From: Dyella acidisoli
GTDB taxonomy: Bacteria; Pseudomonadota; Gammaproteobacteria; Xanthomonadales; Rhodanobacteraceae
Direction: 5' to 3'
Assembly (NCBI RefSeq): GCF_030160295.1
Contig: NZ_BSOB01000046.1
Location: 440,673 to 504,672, forward strand
DNA: 64,000 bases
Within the stretch, counting starts at the first letter, position 1. Each line of letters starts with the position of its first letter. This document shows positions 32,423-41,121 of the stretch, in pieces. Under the pieces are notes generated by a model. That model was not told where the DNA came from, did not search any database, and saw only the letters and a list, made by a program, of their open reading frames with translations. The position numbers and the translations under genes were made by a program.

Positions 32423-33244
32423 ATGACCCGTATCGCATTCATCGGCGGCGGCAACATGGCGCGGAGCCTGATCGGCGGCCTGCTCAAGACCGGCGCACCG
32501 GCCGCCAACCTGCGCGTAGCCGAACCCATGGCACAGGCGCGTGAAAGCCTGGGCCGCGATTTCGGCGTCGCCACCTTCGCCGACAACCGGCTGGCCGTGG
32601 CCGAAGCCGATGTGCTGGTACTGGCAGTGAAACCGCAGGTGATGCCGGCGATCCATGCCGAACTGCGCGACACCTTGCAACGCAACCGTCCCCTGCTGAT
32701 CTCCATCGCCGCGGGGGTACGCATCGATCAGTTGGAACGATGGTTCGGCAATCTGCTGCCCATCGTGCGCTGCATGCCCAATACGCCTGCCTTGATCGGC
32801 GCCGGTGCCACCGGGCTATGCGCCAACCTGCGTGTGACACCGCAACAACGGGAGCATGCGCAGCACATCCTGGATGCGGTCGGCATCACGCGCTGGCTCG
32901 ACGACGAAGCGCTGATGGACACGGTGACCGCGATCTCTGGCTCCGGCCCGGCGTACTTCTTCGCCGTGGTCGAGGCGCTTGAAGACGCTGCCGTGGCGCA
33001 AGGCATGCCGCGCGAGACTGCGCGCATCCTTGCCACACAGACATGCCTTGGCGCCGGCCGCATGCTGGTGGAAAGCAACGAAGCGCCCGCCACGCTGCGT
33101 CAACGCGTCACCTCGCCTAACGGCACCACCCAGGCTGCGCTGGAAAGCTTCAGCGCCGACCAGCTTCCGCGCGTCGTGGCCCGTGCCGTGGCTGCTGCCA
33201 CCAAGCGTGGTGCTGAACTTGCCGCCGCGCTGGATAAGGAATGA
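32423..33244 (+). CDS. proC: Pyrroline-5-carboxylate reductase ProC
   Basis: A 273-residue NAD(P)H-dependent enzyme performing the last step of proline synthesis. The Rossmann motif IAFIGGGNMARSLIGG is at the N-terminus, followed by VLAVKPQVM, RCMPNTPALIGAGATG and the C-terminal signature AISGSGPAYFF...QTCLGAGRML. Family length is normal. It is followed 3 bases later by yggT. Confidence 0.96.
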   Translation: MTRIAFIGGGNMARSLIGGLLKTGAPAANLRVAEPMAQARESLGRDFGVATFADNRLAVAEADVLVLAVKPQVMPAIHAELRDTLQRNRPLLISIAAGVRIDQLERWFGNLLPIVRCMPNTPALIGAGATGLCANLRVTPQQREHAQHILDAVGITRWLDDEALMDTVTAISGSGPAYFFAVVEALEDAAVAQGMPRETARILATQTCLGAGRMLVESNEAPATLRQRVTSPNGTTQAALESFSADQLPRVVARAVAAATKRGAELAAALDKE

Positions 33245-33247
33245 TCC

Positions 33248-33823
33248 ATGTCATATCTGCTCAGCGCCCTCGCATTGCTGGTCCAGGTCGTATTCGGTGC
33301 CATCGCCACGCTGTTTCTGGTTCGCTTGCTGGCGGAAGCCAATCGCGCGGACTTCCATAATCCGCTCAGCCAGTTCGTCTACCGTTACACCAATCCGATC
33401 CTGGCACCCATTCGCCGCGTGCTGCCGAACTGGCGGCGCATCAACCTGACCGCGTTGCTCATCCTGCTGATTACTTTCGTGGTCGAGCGTACGTTGATTT
33501 CCGTGCTGGATGGTTTCCTTCCACCATGGTTGAGCCTGTTGGTGATTTCGCTGGCTGACCTGCTCAGATTCGTGCTCCTGTTCTACATCGTGGTGATCTT
33601 CGGCTGGTCCTTACTCAGCATGTTTTCACCCGACACATATCACCCGATGTACCGACTTGCCGGCACCATCGTGCAACCCTTGCTACGCCCGCTGCGTGGC
33701 AAGCTAGTAGTGGGGAGCATTGATTTTTCTCCCACTGTGGTCGTGATCGTGTTGCTGCTCGCCATGCGGTTGATTGCTGATCCGCTGTTCGATTTCGGCG
33801 CAAGCCTGGCGCGAGGCGGGTGA
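33248..33823 (+). CDS. yggT: YggT family membrane protein
   Basis: A 191-residue inner-membrane protein with two YGGT repeats, each with paired helices and an NPxLAPIRR / QPLLRPLRG amphipathic motif (about residues 50-58 and 145-153). The family is linked to osmotic-shock tolerance and potassium handling, but its mechanism is unknown. It is coupled to proC, as in many gammaproteobacteria. Confidence 0.9.
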   Translation: MSYLLSALALLVQVVFGAIATLFLVRLLAEANRADFHNPLSQFVYRYTNPILAPIRRVLPNWRRINLTALLILLITFVVERTLISVLDGFLPPWLSLLVISLADLLRFVLLFYIVVIFGWSLLSMFSPDTYHPMYRLAGTIVQPLLRPLRGKLVVGSIDFSPTVVVIVLLLAMRLIADPLFDFGASLARGG

Positions 33824-33830
33824 CGCCATC

Positions 33831-34379
33831 ATGCGAAAGCGATGGCTTCTGCTCTGCCTTGGCCTCGTCTTTAGTACGTCGGTGATGTCACAGCAGCAAC
33901 CGCCCCAGGTCATCCTGCATGGCACAGTCACCACTGAGAGCGGCGAACATCCCGCGTGGTTCACGCTGATGTGCACGCAAGGTTCCGGCGGCGCGTTGTC
34001 CTTGCAACTGTCGCTGATGAGCGAAACCGCGCCGGGCTTTCCTTTCGATGCATTTGAAGGGCCACGCGCGCCAGCATCATTTCAACCCAGCGCAGAACTG
34101 CGGGCAGGAAACCAGTCCTTCGGGCAGATCGCAGTCTCGGGTTGGTACGGCGGTGATGGTCCGGGCGTATTCGTGTTCGGCATGGCTACAACGCCAGGGC
34201 AACACAACGCAGCAGCGAGTGCTGCGATGGCATTGAGCAAACCAGGCATGACGTTTACCTGGATTCAGAACAGCGGCAATGCACAAACACCGCCGCTAGT
34301 GGCGCAGTTTGTGCCGGATGCTGCGCAGCGCCGAGAGCTATCCCGCATCGCCGCACCATGCCTACCTCATCATCGTTAA
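33831..34379 (+). CDS. Secreted protein of unknown function
   Basis: A 182-residue protein with a signal peptide (MRKRWLLLCLGLVFSTSVMS, cleavage about residue 20). The mature part is beta-rich with Gly/Ser/Thr-rich segments (SGWYGGDGPGVFVFG) and two cysteines (MCTQ, PCLP). No family was recognised. It starts 7 bases after the yggT stop and probably shares its transcript. A family-3 repeat doublet begins 4 bases after the stop. Confidence 0.7.
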   Translation: MRKRWLLLCLGLVFSTSVMSQQQPPQVILHGTVTTESGEHPAWFTLMCTQGSGGALSLQLSLMSETAPGFPFDAFEGPRAPASFQPSAELRAGNQSFGQIAVSGWYGGDGPGVFVFGMATTPGQHNAAASAAMALSKPGMTFTWIQNSGNAQTPPLVAQFVPDAAQRRELSRIAAPCLPHHR

Positions 34380-34383
34380 TTCG

Positions 34384-34441
34384 TAGGTTGTTGGGGTGCA
34401 AACCCCAAGTATGGTCATGTTGGGGTTTGCACCCTAACCCA
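34384..34441. repeat. Inverted doublet of family-3 repeat
   Basis: Arms 34384-34409 (containing TTGGGGTGCAAACCCCAA) and 34417-34441 (containing TTGGGGTTTGCACCCTAA). The short loop includes TATGGTCAT. It lies between two convergent genes, where it would form a hairpin in both transcripts. Confidence 0.85.
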
Positions 34442-34447
34442 CGATGG

Positions 34448-35251
34448 TCATTCCTGCTTACGCACCCAATCGGCAATCACGCCATGAATCGCATCCAGCC
34501 CATCGAACAACGCGGCTGGACCGGGCTGCAGAATGATCGGCGATTTGATTTCGTGCAGGTCACCGTTACGCACCGCTGGAATTGCATCCCAGCCTGGTCG
34601 TTGCGCCACGCGCTCCGGACGAAAGCGCTTGCCGCACCAGGAGCCGAGAATGATATCCGGTGCGCGCCGCACCACTTCACTGCCATCCGCAAGAATGCGG
34701 TACTTGGCCAGCGATTCGCGGGCGAGTTCGGGAAATAGATCGTCGCCGCCGGCAACGCCGATCAACTCGGCCACCCAACGAATGCCGGTGATGATCGGCT
34801 CATCCCATTCTTCGAAGTAAACCTTCGGTCGCTTCGGCCACGCTGCAGCGGCGGCACGCACTTCGGCAAGATGCGCTTCGGCACGCTGCGCATAGCGCTC
34901 GGCCTTTTCGTGTGCACCCACCATCGCGCCAAGGCGACGGATATAGGCGAGGATGCCTTCCACGCTGCGATGATTGCTGATCCACACTTCGATGCCTGCG
35001 TGGATCAGCTCCCGCGCGATATCGGCCTGAATATCGGAAAAGCCGATAACCAGATCCGGTTCAAGCGCAAGGATTTCGCCCAGCTTCGCACTGGTGAACA
35101 CGGATACCTTCGGCTTCTCCTTGCGTGCGCGTGCCGGGCGCACGGTGAAGCCGGAGATACCGACGATGCGATGTTCTTCACCAAGCGCGTAGAGCACTTC
35201 GGTGGGTTCTTCGGTGAGGCAGACGATGCGGTGGGGAAAGGGATCGGACAT
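34448..35251 (-). CDS. BtuF-like periplasmic-binding-fold protein without signal peptide
   Basis: A 267-residue protein of the helical-backbone metal/cobalamin-binding family (Fe-siderophore and B12 binding fold). Features are RIVCLTEEPTEVLYALGE, EILALEPDLVIGFSDIQAD and the closing FDGLDAIHGVIADWV. It begins directly with the first beta strand; no signal peptide or lipobox precedes it, and none is encoded upstream in frame. It may be cytosolic or the annotation of its role as a transporter subunit may not apply. No ABC permease or ATPase genes are nearby. Confidence 0.8.
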   Translation of the reverse strand: MSDPFPHRIVCLTEEPTEVLYALGEEHRIVGISGFTVRPARARKEKPKVSVFTSAKLGEILALEPDLVIGFSDIQADIARELIHAGIEVWISNHRSVEGILAYIRRLGAMVGAHEKAERYAQRAEAHLAEVRAAAAAWPKRPKVYFEEWDEPIITGIRWVAELIGVAGGDDLFPELARESLAKYRILADGSEVVRRAPDIILGSWCGKRFRPERVAQRPGWDAIPAVRNGDLHEIKSPIILQPGPAALFDGLDAIHGVIADWVRKQE

Positions 35252-35297
35252 GGAAATGAGATAGCGCTCGTTGGTCTCTTAGAAGAGCCCGTTGTTT

Positions 35298-35738
35298 TCA
35301 GTGCCCAAGTACCGTCACGGTCACCTTGCGTTGATGCGGGTCTACGCGATGCTCCCACAAGTAAATGCCTTGCCACGTTCCGAGCTGTGGTTTGCCACCG
35401 TGTATGGGAAGCGTCAGGCTCACGCCGGTGAGGATGGCGCGTACATGCGAAGGCATGTCGTCAGGCCCTTCGGCGTCGTGCTGGAAGATGGCATCGCCAT
35501 CGGGCACGGCGCGGGTGAACCAGCGTTCCAGATCGGCGCGCACGGCCGGGTCGGCGTTCTCGCTGATCAGCAGCGAACAGCTGGTATGCGTGGTGAAGAT
35601 GTTGACGATGCCGGTATGCACGCCGCTGGCCGCTACCAGCTCGACCACCTTCTCGGTGATTTCGCTGAAGCCGCGACCGCGTGTGTGCACGGTAAAGCCG
35701 TTCTGCGCGACATGTTCCGCGGGGGTAGCTCGGCTCAT
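35298..35738 (-). CDS. YjbQ family protein (UPF0047)
   Basis: A 146-residue protein of the YjbQ family. The signature is visible as NIFTTHTSCSLLISENADP (about 47-65), HVRAILTGVSLTLPI and GTWQGIYLWEHR. Conserved histidines suggest a metal- or phosphate-binding site; some members have weak thiamine-phosphate synthase activity. AAGGAG before the ATG at 35738 fixes the start. It follows pdxH, 28 bases apart, on the same strand. Confidence 0.88.
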   Translation of the reverse strand: MSRATPAEHVAQNGFTVHTRGRGFSEITEKVVELVAASGVHTGIVNIFTTHTSCSLLISENADPAVRADLERWFTRAVPDGDAIFQHDAEGPDDMPSHVRAILTGVSLTLPIHGGKPQLGTWQGIYLWEHRVDPHQRKVTVTVLGH

Positions 35739-35766
35739 AGCGCGCTCCTTGGGATGCTCTGATCTA

Positions 35767-36354
35767 TCAGGGATACAACAATCGGCTGGTCCAGGTCTGG
35801 CCGTGGCGGTCCCAGCGCACGCGCTCGTGCAGTCGGAAATTGGCGCCGTACCAGAATTCAATCATGTCGGGCTCCACCACATAACCGCCCCAATGCGGCG
35901 GACGCGGTACGTCGCGATCGGCATATTGCCGCTCGTAATGAGCGACACGCTGTTCGAATGTCTCGCGCACGGCCAGCGTTTGCGATTGCAACGAAGCCCA
36001 TGCGCCAATCTGGCTGCCGCGCGGGCGGCTGGCGAAATAGGCGTCGGATTCCTCCGCTGGGGCCTTACGCGTCAGGCCTTCCACGCGCACCTGCACGCCC
36101 TCGCGCAGACGCTTCCAGTGAAAGCACAATGCGACTTGTGGATGGGCGTCGATCTGCACACCTTTGTCGCTCTCGTAATTGGTGAAGAATCGAAACCCGC
36201 GCTGATCGGCCCCTTTCAGCAGTACGATGCGCGAGCTGACACGGCCCGCGGCATCCACGCTGGACAAGTTCATTGCAGTAGGCTCAGGATCGCCACTTGC
36301 CACGGCCTGATCCAGCAGGGTATTGAAAGTGTCAAGAATCTCGGGTTTGAGCAT
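35767..36354 (-). CDS. pdxH: Pyridoxine/pyridoxamine 5'-phosphate oxidase PdxH
   Basis: A 195-residue FMN-dependent oxidase producing pyridoxal 5'-phosphate. FMN and substrate motifs are SSRIVLLKGADQRGFRFFTN, FHWKRLREGVQVRVEG, SRPRGSQIGAWAS and the C-terminal RLHERVRWDR followed by RLLYP. Length is normal for the shorter PdxH form. It is probably co-transcribed with the YjbQ gene and diverges from the kinase gene at 36407. Confidence 0.95.
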   Translation of the reverse strand: MLKPEILDTFNTLLDQAVASGDPEPTAMNLSSVDAAGRVSSRIVLLKGADQRGFRFFTNYESDKGVQIDAHPQVALCFHWKRLREGVQVRVEGLTRKAPAEESDAYFASRPRGSQIGAWASLQSQTLAVRETFEQRVAHYERQYADRDVPRPPHWGGYVVEPDMIEFWYGANFRLHERVRWDRHGQTWTSRLLYP

Positions 36355-36406
36355 GGGATGGTCTGTCAGGTCTTGAATCGTAGCCAGCGCACGTCATGAT
36401 TACGCG

Positions 36407-37237
36407 ATGAAGGATGATGCTAGCACGCAGAACGAGGCCCTCGCCGGCCACCTGCTGGATCATTACGCCGGCCGCATCGCGCGAACGCAGCGGCCGTACG
36501 TACTTGGTCTGTCGGGCCTGCAGGGAAGCGGCAAGAGCACTCTTGCACGGGTGATCAAGACCCAGGCCGAACATCGTGGCTGGCCGACCGAGGTATTTTC
36601 GCTGGACGACTTCTACTACTCGCGCAGTGAACGCGAGGCGTTGGCCCATCAGGTGCATCCGCTGCTGCGCACGCGCGGCGTTCCAGGTACTCACGAGATC
36701 GAACTGCTGCTGTCTGTGCTAGCTGCCCTGCCGCACGCGTCGGACAAATTTCCGGTGAGCTGGCCGCGCTTCGACAAAGGCCGCGACACGCGCACACCGC
36801 CCTCACGCTGGCCACGCGCCACCCGCCCGCCACGCTTGGTGGTGCTGGAAGGCTGGGCGCTGGGCCTGAGGCCTCAACTGGAAAGTGCACTTGAAGAACC
36901 AGTCAACGAGCTAGAGCGTACCGAAGATTCGGATGGCCGCTGGCGGCATTGGGTGAATAAGCAACTGCGCGCCTATCAGCCACTATGGCGCAAGCTGGAC
37001 GCCCTGATCGTGCTGCAGGCACCGAACTGGGAAGTAGTGCGCGAATGGCGCAGCGAAACCGAAAAGGAATTGCTGGCGCGCGGCGCGCCGTTGGCGATGG
37101 ATGCCACGGCCATGAAACGTTTCCTTGCTCATTTCGAGCGACTCAGTCGGCATGCTCTTTCCACCCTGCCCGTGCTGGCCGATACTTGCGTGGAATACGA
37201 CACGAAGCATCATGTGATGGGCCTCAGTCACAGCTGA
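36407..37237 (+). CDS. P-loop kinase, D-glycerate 3-kinase-like
   Basis: A 276-residue kinase with Walker A GLQGSGKST (about 36-44), the acidic segment FSLDDFYYSRSERE typical of glycerate/phosphoribulokinase-like enzymes, WPRFDKGRDTRTPPSRW and LVVLEGWALG. These match the YggC/GlxK-like D-glycerate 3-kinase family. It probably makes 3-phosphoglycerate from glycerate, though other small-molecule substrates remain possible. It stands alone. Confidence 0.82.
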   Translation: MKDDASTQNEALAGHLLDHYAGRIARTQRPYVLGLSGLQGSGKSTLARVIKTQAEHRGWPTEVFSLDDFYYSRSEREALAHQVHPLLRTRGVPGTHEIELLLSVLAALPHASDKFPVSWPRFDKGRDTRTPPSRWPRATRPPRLVVLEGWALGLRPQLESALEEPVNELERTEDSDGRWRHWVNKQLRAYQPLWRKLDALIVLQAPNWEVVREWRSETEKELLARGAPLAMDATAMKRFLAHFERLSRHALSTLPVLADTCVEYDTKHHVMGLSHS

Positions 37238-37288
37238 AAAACGCCATGCTGCAGGCGCGACACATGCGCGATTTCAGACAAGCCATTT

Positions 37289-37318
37289 CGGAAATGTTCT
37301 ATGTGTTCGAACATTCCG
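37289..37318. promoter_or_regulatory. Inverted repeat upstream of the RcsB-like gene
   Basis: CGGAAATGTTC (37289-37299) faces GAACATTCCG (37309-37318) over 9 bases. It is about 190 bases before the regulator start and 50 bases after the kinase stop. It could be an operator or a transcript hairpin; no T-run follows. The rest of the 271-base gap shows nothing else. Confidence 0.45.
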
Positions 37319-37508
37319 CCCTTCCATAATCGATACACAGCAACGTCAAGTGAAAGCGAACTGTCTCGTTGACAGCTTGCCCAAGCTTTTTTTGTCGTTG
37401 CAGGCCCGACGGCCCATCCCGCTACACGCATATTAGGACGCTGCGTAATCGCCGAACGATCCATGGCACAGCCGGCAGCGTGACCATAACCCATCATAGC
37501 TGCGCATC

Positions 37509-38234
37509 ATGTCCACGAAATTCGTCAACGACTCCTCTCCGTCCAGCGAACGCACTATCCGCGTGGCTATTGCGGACGATCATCCGCTGCTAGTTGCCGG
37601 TCTGCTGCATGAATTGCGCGGACAGGCCGACATCCGCATCGTCGGCTCCGCTGCGAATTCCACCGCGTTGATCGAATTGCTGGAAACGCAGACCGTCGAC
37701 GTGATCATCTCCGACTACGCGATGCCAGGCGGCAGCTATGGCGATGGCATCACGCTGTTTGGCCTGCTGCGGCAACGTTTTCCCAACGTGCGCTTGATCG
37801 CGCTCACCATGATGAGCAATGCCGACGTGATCCGTTCGCTGCTTGCGCAGGACGTAACCTGCATCCTGAGCAAAGCCGATCCGCTGGAATACCTCACCAC
37901 TGCGCTGTATGCCGCGCTCGCCGGCAAGCGTTACCTCTCGCCTGGCATCGAGGCCATCGTGCATCGGCACGGCATTCAGGGCGGCGCATCGATCTCACGT
38001 ACACGCCATTTGTCCACGCGCGAACTGGAAGTAGTACGTCTGTTCGTATCAGGCCTCACCATCAGCGAAATCGCCGCGCGCCTGCATCGCAGCAAGCAGA
38101 CGGTAAGCACGCAAAAAATGAGCGCGATGCGCAAGCTCGGTATCAGCCGCGATGCGGATCTCATCAAATACGGCATCGAGGAACACCTGACCTCGCAGAA
38201 CGCCGAACCGCACGCCGAGCCGAAGCAGATCTAG
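37509..38234 (+). CDS. RcsB-like LuxR-family response regulator
   Basis: A 241-residue regulator. The receiver domain has the acidic pocket ADDH (22-25), phosphoacceptor Asp69 (VIISDYAMPGG) and Lys122 (ILSKAD). The C-terminal LuxR helix-turn-helix spans about 168-225 (LSTRELEVVRLFVSGL and IAARLHRSKQTVSTQKMSA). The AMPGGSYGDG sequence after the phosphoacceptor and the HTH resemble RcsB, which controls capsule and motility. No cognate kinase or phosphorelay gene is adjacent. Its last 4 bases overlap the convergent epimerase stop. Confidence 0.88.
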   Translation: MSTKFVNDSSPSSERTIRVAIADDHPLLVAGLLHELRGQADIRIVGSAANSTALIELLETQTVDVIISDYAMPGGSYGDGITLFGLLRQRFPNVRLIALTMMSNADVIRSLLAQDVTCILSKADPLEYLTTALYAALAGKRYLSPGIEAIVHRHGIQGGASISRTRHLSTRELEVVRLFVSGLTISEIAARLHRSKQTVSTQKMSAMRKLGISRDADLIKYGIEEHLTSQNAEPHAEPKQI

Positions 38235-39061
38235 CTCCGCAAACATTCGGCATACCCATGCCGTGAATCCGGCCAGCAAAGTTCAAAGCCACTGGCTCGA
38301 AGCCGAGCATTACTGAGCCGTTTGCTGCCAATGCCCGCAGGCGCAGGTCCGTCAGCAACAGGTGGCGCACCGATCAAAGCGGCAAGATGATCGTAGAGAA
38401 CGTCCAACGGTAACGGCGTGTTGTCGACGCCTACATAGACGCTCTGCGGATCGTGTAGCGCAAGCAGATGCACGATAGCCGCCGCCGCATCATCGACATG
38501 CATGCGATTGGCCCAATGTTGCTGACCGTGCGGCGCGCACGCCTGTCCCGCGCGTATACGATCAACGAGCTGCAGCCGCCCCGGCCCATAAAGGCCAGCT
38601 AGACGCAATACCACGGTCTCAACCGGCTGATTCGAAAGCCATTGCTCCGCTTCCCACAACACTTGGCCGCTGAAACCCGGCGGTGCGGGTGGTGTTGCTT
38701 CATCTACCCATGCATCGCCATGTTCGCCATACACGCCACTGGAAGAGACGAACAGGACACGCTTCAGTGAAGCCGCGTCCAACGCTTCGAGCACATTGCG
38801 CAATCCATCGATATACACCGCTCGGTAAGCCTCCGGCTCTCGTGCCTGCGGTGCCGGCATGTACGCCAATTGGGTGATGCTTGACGGAAGCGCTGTGAGT
38901 GTTTCCGGAGAAGCCAGATCCGCCGCCACCCAGCGGATAGCATCATTGTTACCAGGGGGATGGCGCCGCAGCGCATATACCTCGTCGCCCTGCTTCAGCA
39001 GCAGGCGCGCCACCCGTTCACCCAGGTCGCCGCAGCCGGCGATCAAAATCCGTTCGGACAT
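38231..39061 (-). CDS. NAD-dependent epimerase/dehydratase-like protein (YeeZ type)
   Basis: A 276-residue extended short-chain dehydrogenase-like protein. The dinucleotide loop is ILIAGCGDLGERVARLL at the N-terminus, followed by VLFVSSSGVYGEHG and a LRLAGLYGPGR segment. The catalytic YxxxK tyrosine is not in its usual form: the region after VYGEH reads SGQVLWEAEQWL, so enzymatic activity is doubtful, as in YeeZ. It converges with the RcsB-like gene (4-base overlap) and diverges from aroK. Confidence 0.82.
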   Translation of the reverse strand: MSERILIAGCGDLGERVARLLLKQGDEVYALRRHPPGNNDAIRWVAADLASPETLTALPSSITQLAYMPAPQAREPEAYRAVYIDGLRNVLEALDAASLKRVLFVSSSGVYGEHGDAWVDEATPPAPPGFSGQVLWEAEQWLSNQPVETVVLRLAGLYGPGRLQLVDRIRAGQACAPHGQQHWANRMHVDDAAAAIVHLLALHDPQSVYVGVDNTPLPLDVLYDHLAALIGAPPVADGPAPAGIGSKRLSNARLRASGFELCWPDSRHGYAECLRS

Positions 39062-39095
39062 CCATTCACCTGCTTGTGCTTGCTACTATCCACGC

Positions 39096-39638
39096 ATGAA
39101 CCCTTCGTGCAACCTGTTCCTGGTCGGTCCCACCGGCGCTGGCAAGACGTCGATCGGCCGGCAGCTCGCCGTTCGCTACGACCTGCCGTTTCTCGATCTC
39201 GACCAGGAAATCGAACGAGTCACCGGCGTTCCCGTCAGCACCATCTTCGATATCGAAGGCGAGGCAGGTTTTCGTCGGCGCGAGCGCGCGTTGCTGGAGG
39301 AGTGTAGCGGCCGACGCGGTGTGGTGTTGGCGAGCGGTGCGGGCGCCGTGCTCGATCCGGCCAACCGCCGCACATTGATGGAGCGCGGCTACGTCGTCTG
39401 GCTGCAAACCACGGTGCCGGTGCAGTTGCAGCGGCTTGCACTCGACACCTCGCGCCCGTTACTGGCCGATACCGATCGTCAACGCAAATTGGAAGCGATG
39501 GCGGAAGCACGCACCTCGCTGTATGAAGAAATCACCGATCTGATCATTCCGCACGGCCACGAACAGGAAGGTGTGGCCGCGGCGAGCGAACGCTGTATCG
39601 CCCTTATCGATCGGAACTGGAACCGACAAGCCGCATGA
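39096..39638 (+). CDS. aroK: Shikimate kinase AroK
   Basis: A 180-residue P-loop kinase that phosphorylates shikimate. Walker A GPTGAGKT is at 11-18, the shikimate-binding segment is [12 protein letters not shown] (about 33-44), and GEAGFRRRE with the lid-region arginine ([10 protein letters not shown]) follow. The stop overlaps the aroB start (ATGA). aroK-aroB is a classical pair, here without the pilMNOPQ genes that precede it in many relatives. Confidence 0.95.
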   Translation: MNPSCNLFLVGPTGAGKTSIGRQLAVRYDLPFLDLDQEIERVTGVPVSTIFDIEGEAGFRRRERALLEECSGRRGVVLASGAGAVLDPANRRTLMERGYVVWLQTTVPVQLQRLALDTSRPLLADTDRQRKLEAMAEARTSLYEEITDLIIPHGHEQEGVAAASERCIALIDRNWNRQAA

Positions 39639-40744
39639 GCACAAGCACAACTACACCATCCGAAACCATTCACGTCACGCTAGGCGAACGCAGCTATCCG
39701 GTGTGGATCGGCCGCGGCCTGCTCGACGATCACGCGCGTTGGCGCGCTGCATTACGCGGCAAGCATGCGCTGGTGATCAGCAATCACACGGTGGCGCCGC
39801 TCTATTTGGAGCGCGTGGCACGCGGGTTGGATGGTTTGCACTGGTCTTCGTTCCTGCTCGACGACGGTGAAGCGCACAAGAGCTTCGCCAATGTGGGACT
39901 CGCGCTCGATGCGCTGTCCACGCTCGGCGCGACGCGCGATGCTTGCGTCGTTGCCCTGGGCGGTGGCGTAGTCGGCGATCTTGCCGGCTTCACCGCGGCC
40001 TGCTGGATGCGCGGCATCGACTTCATCCAGATGCCGACTACCTTGCTGTCGATGGTCGACTCTTCGGTGGGTGGCAAGACTGGCGTGAATCTTCCCGCCG
40101 GCAAGAATCTGGTTGGCGCCTTTCACCAGCCACGCGCGGTAGTAGCCGATATCGGCACCCTGGATAGCTTGCCCGTGCGCGAATACCGCGCTGGCCTGGC
40201 GGAAGTCATCAAGGGCGCAGCGATCGGCGATGAGACCTTCTTCGCATGGCTGGAACAGCATGCCGATGCGCTGGCCGCACGCGACGAAAACGCGCTGGTG
40301 CAGGCCATCGCCACCAAGGTGCGTTACAAGGCTGGCGTGGTGGCACGCGATGAAACTGAGCAAGGTGAGCGCGCCCTGCTCAACTTTGGCCACACCTTCG
40401 GACATGCATTGGAGACAGCAGGCCACTACACCACGCTGCTGCATGGCGAAGGCGTCGCCGTGGGCATGCTACTGGCCGCACGCCTGTCCGAGCGCCTGGG
40501 CATGAGCGCTCAGGCCGATACCTTGCGACTGGAGCGACTGCTGCTCGCTGTCGGTTTGCCGACAGAGGTGCCGTCCGGCTTTGATCCCGAACAACTGCTG
40601 GCACTGATGCGGCTGGACAAAAAGAACACCGCCGGCACGCTGCGGTTGATCCTTTGGCGCGGTATTGGCCGGGCAGAGATCGTGTCCGGGGTGAACGAGG
40701 CGGAGGTTTTGGCGGTGTTGCGCGAGGCGTGCCATCAACGTTGA
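39635..40744 (+). CDS. aroB: 3-dehydroquinate synthase AroB
   Basis: A 369-residue NAD- and metal-dependent enzyme converting DAHP to 3-dehydroquinate. The NAD-binding region [14 protein letters not shown], the substrate loop [20 protein letters not shown], the metal ligands in LAEVIKGA and [13 protein letters not shown], and [10 protein letters not shown] are intact. It is translationally coupled to aroK. Confidence 0.97.
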   Translation: MSTSTTTPSETIHVTLGERSYPVWIGRGLLDDHARWRAALRGKHALVISNHTVAPLYLERVARGLDGLHWSSFLLDDGEAHKSFANVGLALDALSTLGATRDACVVALGGGVVGDLAGFTAACWMRGIDFIQMPTTLLSMVDSSVGGKTGVNLPAGKNLVGAFHQPRAVVADIGTLDSLPVREYRAGLAEVIKGAAIGDETFFAWLEQHADALAARDENALVQAIATKVRYKAGVVARDETEQGERALLNFGHTFGHALETAGHYTTLLHGEGVAVGMLLAARLSERLGMSAQADTLRLERLLLAVGLPTEVPSGFDPEQLLALMRLDKKNTAGTLRLILWRGIGRAEIVSGVNEAEVLAVLREACHQR

Positions 40745-40852
40745 GCGGTACCTTTTCCGGCCAATAACCAAGCACCCTCGCTTGCAAGCCCTCCCGCCCT
40801 CTAAAATGCCTTACCTTGCGGCCGCTTAGCCGCACCTCTATTCAGGGACGCC

Positions 40853-41116
40853 ATGCGCCTCTATCTGCAAACCATGCCAGCCTCGGCCGAGCCGCCGCGC
40901 TATGTTCAGATCGTGCTGGAGCAGGATCTGCTCGGCGGCTGGACGCTGTATCGCGAGTCCGGCACGCAAGGTGGCCGCGCCACACTCAAGCGTGATCAAT
41001 ACCTGGAGCGCGACGAAGCCATCGCCGCCTTCGAAAAAGTGCGCGATGCCCAGCTCAAGCGCGGCTATCGCGTGGTCTTTGCCCAGGGCGTCGAAGGCCC
41101 TTACGGACGCCGATAA
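40853..41116 (+). CDS. WGR domain mini-protein
   Basis: An 87-residue protein made of a single WGR-like domain: [21 protein letters not shown] shows the family pattern of a tryptophan strand and a glycine-rich turn (here GGR in place of WGR), followed by [19 protein letters not shown]. In larger proteins this domain binds nucleic acid ends, for instance in PARPs. As a free-standing domain its role is unknown. It lies 5 bases before hemE and is likely co-transcribed. Confidence 0.8.
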   Translation: MRLYLQTMPASAEPPRYVQIVLEQDLLGGWTLYRESGTQGGRATLKRDQYLERDEAIAAFEKVRDAQLKRGYRVVFAQGVEGPYGRR

Positions 41117-41121
41117 ACAAC

